A stretch of DNA of 43,976 nucleotides from Paraburkholderia sp. SG-MS1 (lineage in GTDB: Bacteria > Pseudomonadota > Gammaproteobacteria > Burkholderiales > Burkholderiaceae). The notes under the pieces are model-generated. The model was given only the letters and a program-made list of their open reading frames with translations, was not told where the DNA came from and made no database searches. Both the position numbers and the translations under genes were made by a program. The DNA is taken from contig NZ_NPIH01000131.1 of assembly GCF_012275575.1 (NCBI RefSeq), positions 1-43,976 of the forward strand, given 5' to 3'. The first letter of the stretch is position 1; the number at the start of each line of letters is the position of its first letter. This document shows, one piece after another, positions 40,490 to 43,976 of the stretch.

Positions 40490-42160
40490 ATGAACCGCCC
40501 CGCCGAAGCCGCTGCGTCATTACCCTCCGCCCGTTCATGGACCACGCGCCGCGACGAGAAGAACCGTCGCCTCGCCGCCATCGCTCCGTGGCTCGAAGAC
40601 GGCATCCTGCCGACCCACCGCATCGTCGATGCGCTCGAAACGCTGATCCAGCCCGGCGACCGCGTCGCGCTCGAAGGCGATAACCAGAAGCAGGCCGACT
40701 TTCTGTCCCGCTCGTTCGCCAAGGTCGATCCGCAAAAGCTGCATGACGTGCATCTGCTGATTTCGAGCATCAGTCGTCCTGAGCATCTGACGCTGTTTGA
40801 GCGCGGCATCGCGCACAAGGTCGATTTTTCGTTTGCCGGGCCGCAGAGCTTGCGGGTCGCGCAACTGCTCGAAGACGGCCAGCTGGAAATTGGCGCGATC
40901 TATACGTACGTCGAACTGTATGCGCGCATGTTCGTCGATCTGACGCCGCGCGTCGCGCTGCTGTGCGCGGAAAAGGCCGACCGCCACGGCAATCTGTACA
41001 CCGGCCCGAATACCGAGGACACGCCGACCATCGCCGAGGCCGCCGCGTTCCGGCACGGCATCGTGATCGTGCAGGTCAACGAGATCGTCGACGAATTGCC
41101 GCGCGTCGACATCCCGGGCTCATGGGTCGACGTAATCGTGCAGGCGGACCGGCCATTCGGCGTCGAGCCGCTCTTCACGCGCGATCCGCGCCACATCGGC
41201 GACCTGCAGGTGCTCACCGCCATGATGGTGATTCGCGGCATCTACGAGCCCTATGGAGTGAGCTCGCTGAATCACGGCATCGGCTTCGATACCGCGGCGA
41301 TCGAATTGCTGCTGCCTACTTACGGCGAATCGTTAGGACTGAAGGGCAAGATCTGCCGCAACTGGACGCTCAATCCGCATCCCACGATGATCCCCGCGAT
41401 CGAATCGGGCTGGGTCGACAGCATTCATTGCTTCGGCAGCGAGGTCGGCATGGAGGCCTATATCGAGGCGCGTCCCGACGTGTTCTTCACCGGCAACGAC
41501 GGCAGCCTGCGCTCGAATCGCGTGCTGTGCCAACTGGCCGGGCAATACGGCGTCGATCTGTTCATCGGCTCGACTTTGCAGATCGACGCCGACGCGAATT
41601 CGTCGACCGTCACGCGTGGGCGTCTCGCCGGCTTCGGCGGTGCGCCGAACATGGGCCACGATCCGCGCGGCCGGCGTCATTCGAGCGAAGCATGGCTCAA
41701 GCTGCTCAAGGATCAGGGCCCGGTGTCGCGCGGCCAGAAGCTGGTCGTGCAACTGGCCGAGACGTACAAGAAAGGCGGTGAACCCGCTTTCGTCGATGAA
41801 CTCGACGCGGTCGCGGTCGGCGCGAAAAACGGCATGCCGGTTGCGCCGGTAATGATCTACGGCGACGACGTGAGCCACGTCGTCACCGAGGAAGGCATCG
41901 CGCATCTGCACAAGGCCGAAGGCATCGAGGAGCGGCGCGCGGCAGTCGCCGCCGTGGCCGGCGTCACGCCGATCGGCTTGCGCGCCAGGCCTGAAAAGAC
42001 GGCCGAGCTGCGCCGGCGCGGCATCGTCGCGTATCCGGAAGATCTCGGCATCCGCCGCGGCGAAGCCAAGCGTTCGTTGCTGGCCGCACGCAGCATCGAC
42101 GATCTGGTGACGTGGTCGGGCGGTCTGTATGCGCCGCCGGCTCGCTTCAGGAGCTGGTGA
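40490..42160 (+). CDS. mdcA: malonate decarboxylase alpha subunit (acetyl-ACP:malonate ACP transferase)
   Basis: A 556-residue protein of the usual length for MdcA. The alpha subunit swaps acetyl for malonyl on the ACP subunit, the first step of the decarboxylation cycle. Family-like segments include Asp-Gly-Ile-Leu-Pro-Thr near residue 40, Glu-Gly-Asp-Asn-Gln-Lys-Gln-Ala-Asp-Phe-Leu, Gly-Asn-Leu-Tyr-Thr-Gly-Pro-Asn-Thr-Glu-Asp-Thr and Gly-Phe-Gly-Gly-Ala-Pro-Asn-Met-Gly. A CoA-transferase-type fold is expected. The ATG at 40490 is preceded by GGGAG at 12 bases; an in-frame TTG at 40478 overlaps the regulator stop. mdcB follows with two bases between stop and start. Confidence 0.95.
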   Translation: MNRPAEAAASLPSARSWTTRRDEKNRRLAAIAPWLEDGILPTHRIVDALETLIQPGDRVALEGDNQKQADFLSRSFAKVDPQKLHDVHLLISSISRPEHLTLFERGIAHKVDFSFAGPQSLRVAQLLEDGQLEIGAIYTYVELYARMFVDLTPRVALLCAEKADRHGNLYTGPNTEDTPTIAEAAAFRHGIVIVQVNEIVDELPRVDIPGSWVDVIVQADRPFGVEPLFTRDPRHIGDLQVLTAMMVIRGIYEPYGVSSLNHGIGFDTAAIELLLPTYGESLGLKGKICRNWTLNPHPTMIPAIESGWVDSIHCFGSEVGMEAYIEARPDVFFTGNDGSLRSNRVLCQLAGQYGVDLFIGSTLQIDADANSSTVTRGRLAGFGGAPNMGHDPRGRRHSSEAWLKLLKDQGPVSRGQKLVVQLAETYKKGGEPAFVDELDAVAVGAKNGMPVAPVMIYGDDVSHVVTEEGIAHLHKAEGIEERRAAVAAVAGVTPIGLRARPEKTAELRRRGIVAYPEDLGIRRGEAKRSLLAARSIDDLVTWSGGLYAPPARFRSW

Positions 42161-42162
42161 CG

Positions 42163-43197
42163 ATGGCGCCCGCTGCCTCGCTCAAGCGTGCGCAGGAGCG
42201 CTCGTCCGCGCTGGAGGGCGACGCGCAATCGCCCCGCGCGGGTGCCCATGCCACGCGCGCCGATTCGCGCCGCGCCGCGCCGTCCGACGCGCAACTGGCC
42301 GGCTATGCGACCACCGCGCTGATCGAAGAAGCGCAGCTCACGCCCAAGCCCGCGCTGGTCGACCAGCGCGGCAGCGGCGCGCATCGCGATCTCGATCTCG
42401 CGACGATGCTGTGTTCCGCACAGGCACTCGAACCGACCTTCGCGGCGCTCGCGCGCGCAGCGCGCCGCCGTGGCGAACCGTCGGCGCTGCTGCGCACCGA
42501 GCTCGCGCAGATCGGCCGCGCCGGCGAGCAGGACATGTTGCGGGCCACTGGCGGCAGCAATGCACATCGCGGCGCGATCTGGATCGTCGGCTTGCTGGCC
42601 GCGGGGGCGGCGATGGACGCCCGCGCGGTTTCGCCCGTGAGTACTTTTGCGGCTGCGTCCGATCCTCGCTCGACCGGCGGTCATATCGAGCATCCAGACG
42701 CATCGCAAATCTGCACGCGTGCCGCGCAAATTGCCTGCTTCCCGGACCGCTTCGCCGCGCCCTCCGACAGTCACGGCGAACGCGCGAGGCAGCGCTACCA
42801 GGTCGGCGGCGCACGCCGCGAAGCGCAAGACGGTTTCCCGCACGTGATCGACGTCGGCTTGCCCGCGCTGCTCGCGGCGCGTGCCGAAGGCATCGACGAA
42901 AACGCCGCGCGCGTCGATGCATTGCTCGCGATCATGGCCTCGCTCGACGACACCTGTCTGCTGCATCGCGCAGGCTTGCCCGGCCTGCACGCCGGACAGC
43001 ATGGCGCGCGCCGCGTGCTGCAAGCCGGCGGCAGTTCGACGCGCGCGGGCCGGGCCGCGCTCGCCGCGCTCGAACACGAGTTGCTGTCGCTCAACGCATC
43101 GCCCGGCGGCGCAGCCGATCTGCTCGCCGCCACCCTCTTTCTCGACATGCTGGCGCACCACCACGCCGGCCGGAGCCCAGACCCATGGAACATCTGA
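42163..43197 (+). CDS. mdcB: triphosphoribosyl-dephospho-CoA synthase
   Basis: A 344-residue CitG/MdcB homologue that makes the precursor of the 2'-phosphoribosyl-dephospho-CoA group attached to the malonate decarboxylase ACP. Visible motifs are Gly-Ser-Gly-Ala-His-Arg-Asp-Leu-Asp, Ala-Thr-Gly-Gly-Ser-Asn-Ala-His-Arg-Gly-Ala-Ile-Trp (about 127-139) and Leu-Asp-Asp-Thr-Cys-Leu-Leu-His-Arg. The N-terminal 40 residues are Ala/Arg-rich and variable. AGGAG precedes the ATG. Its 3' end overlaps the mdcC start by 13 bases in another frame, so translation is coupled. Confidence 0.93.
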   Translation: MAPAASLKRAQERSSALEGDAQSPRAGAHATRADSRRAAPSDAQLAGYATTALIEEAQLTPKPALVDQRGSGAHRDLDLATMLCSAQALEPTFAALARAARRRGEPSALLRTELAQIGRAGEQDMLRATGGSNAHRGAIWIVGLLAAGAAMDARAVSPVSTFAAASDPRSTGGHIEHPDASQICTRAAQIACFPDRFAAPSDSHGERARQRYQVGGARREAQDGFPHVIDVGLPALLAARAEGIDENAARVDALLAIMASLDDTCLLHRAGLPGLHAGQHGARRVLQAGGSSTRAGRAALAALEHELLSLNASPGGAADLLAATLFLDMLAHHHAGRSPDPWNI

Positions 43198-43499
43198 CCT
43201 TCGACTATCCGGCGCAACGCGCCGTCACGACCCGCGCGCATGTCGGCGTGGTGGGTTCGGGCGATCTGGAAGTGCTGCTCTCGCCCACCGATCCCAGCGG
43301 CTCGCTCGCCGCGCATGTGGTCGTGCGCACCAGCGTCGACGGCTACAGCCACATCTGGAAAAGCGTGCTCGACCGTTTCTTCACCCGCTACGACGGCGCC
43401 GCGCAAATTGAAATCAACGACTTCGGCGCGACGCCGGGCGTGGTCGCGTTGCGGCTCGCGGAAGCGGTCGAAGCCGCCGAAGAAGGGGACGACGCATGA
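43185..43499 (+). CDS. mdcC: malonate decarboxylase acyl-carrier protein (delta subunit)
   Basis: A 104-residue ACP of the malonate decarboxylase complex, of normal family length. Ser25 in Val-Gly-Val-Val-Gly-Ser-Gly-Asp-Leu-Glu-Val-Leu is at the position where the dephospho-CoA-derived prosthetic group is attached through phosphodiester linkage. Its carrier thiol bears acetyl and malonyl groups during turnover. It overlaps mdcB by 13 bases upstream and mdcD by four bases (ATGA) downstream. Confidence 0.95.
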   Translation: MEHLTFDYPAQRAVTTRAHVGVVGSGDLEVLLSPTDPSGSLAAHVVVRTSVDGYSHIWKSVLDRFFTRYDGAAQIEINDFGATPGVVALRLAEAVEAAEEGDDA

Positions 43500-43976
43500 C
43501 CACGAGTGCAAGCACCCATTGCGCGCCGCTGTTGCGCGACAGTTTCATCGAATTGCCCGCGCGCGAGCGCGCGCGCTCGCTGCTGGACGCGGGCAGCTTC
43601 CGCGAATTGCTCGGCCCGTTCGACCGGATCGAGTCGCCGTGGCTGCCGCTGCAAGGCGTCGTCTGCCAAGCCGACGACGGCTGCGTGATCGCGCGCGGCA
43701 CGATCGACGGGGAGCCCGCCGTCATCGCCGCAATCGAGTCCGCGTTCCAGGGCGGCAGCATCGGCGAAGTGTCGGGCAGCAAGATCGCCGCGACGCTCGA
43801 AATGGCGCTGCGCGACTGCGAACGCGGCAAGCGCGTGCGCCCCGTCGTGCTGTTCGAAACCGGCGGCGTGCGGCTGCAGGAGGCGAACCTCGGTCTCGCG
43901 GTGATCGCGGAGATTCAGGCCGCAATCGTCGCGTTGCGCCGGCACGTGCCGGTGGTCGGCGTCGTGGCGGGGATGG
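43496..43976 (+). CDS. mdcD: malonate decarboxylase beta subunit, 3' part outside window
   Basis: The first 160 codons of MdcD; the frame is open at the window edge. The beta subunit, with MdcE, decarboxylates malonyl-S-ACP to acetyl-S-ACP and is related to carboxyltransferase beta subunits. Visible family segments are Gly-Gly-Ser-Ile-Gly-Glu-Val-Ser-Gly-Ser-Lys-Ile (about 85-96) and Phe-Glu-Thr-Gly-Gly-Val-Arg-Leu-Gln-Glu-Ala-Asn (about 122-133). Its ATG overlaps the mdcC stop as ATGA. The gamma subunit and accessory genes presumably lie just beyond the edge. Confidence 0.92.
   Translation, partial: MTTSASTHCAPLLRDSFIELPARERARSLLDAGSFRELLGPFDRIESPWLPLQGVVCQADDGCVIARGTIDGEPAVIAAIESAFQGGSIGEVSGSKIAATLEMALRDCERGKRVRPVVLFETGGVRLQEANLGLAVIAEIQAAIVALRRHVPVVGVVAGM

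Noticed and set aside
1..43976. Mobile element, prophage, CRISPR or tRNA-associated island
   Set aside because: No transposase, integrase, regular repeat-spacer array, tRNA-like cloverleaf or paired terminal repeats were seen in reading the window.

Overview
The window is G+C-rich, tightly packed bacterial chromosome. The mix of families suggests a Burkholderia/Paraburkholderia-type betaproteobacterium: CIO-type cytochrome bd with a DUF2474 subunit, polar amino-acid ABC importers with HutC-type GntR regulators, an mdc malonate operon and an OprB porin. This assignment rests on gene content, not on any search. I see no rRNA, tRNA, CRISPR array, insertion sequence or phage gene.

Layout. 0-1.4 kb: a DUF2867 protein and an alpha/beta hydrolase, convergent. 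2.0-6.6 kb (minus): a four-gene acid-catabolism operon (class III CoA-transferase, CitMHS transporter, acyl-CoA dehydrogenase, IclR regulator). 7.0-9.6 kb (plus): cyanide-insensitive bd oxidase cioA-cioB-DUF2474, with a perfect FNR/Anr box upstream. 9.9-17.4 kb: a NarL-type response regulator, a membrane hybrid histidine kinase, a divergently transcribed protein that looks like a very divergent sigma-70 factor, and a 1139-residue fusion of a GMC oxidoreductase with an alpha/beta hydrolase that has a cysteine nucleophile. 17.6-18.4 kb: an orphan ModA-like binding protein.

18.5-31.1 kb is the most unusual part. Two clusters converge. The left is a divergon: a 2-oxoglutarate/Fe(II) oxygenase and an FAD-linked 2-hydroxyacid dehydrogenase on minus, and a complete amino-acid-type ABC importer plus a HutC-type regulator on plus. 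The right is one minus-strand operon: a second complete importer, a histidine-ammonia-lyase homologue that lacks the Ala-Ser-Gly triad needed to form the MIO cofactor, and a second HutC-type regulator. Both control regions carry near-palindromic TTGTATA-type sites expected for HutC-family repressors. I infer a catabolic locus for one or two related cationic or imidazole-type amino compounds, with the MIO-less lyase as key enzyme.

31.4-37.7 kb: isoprenylcysteine-methyltransferase-like protein, arylamine N-acetyltransferase, an unknown secreted Ser/Gln/Gly-rich protein, an OprB-type porin with a 19-bp Fur-like palindrome in its upstream region, a LysR regulator and a divergent DMT exporter. 38.2-43.98 kb: an MFS carrier (with a clear intrinsic terminator) divergent from gntR-mdcA-mdcB-mdcC-mdcD, the start of a malonate decarboxylase operon cut off by the window edge.
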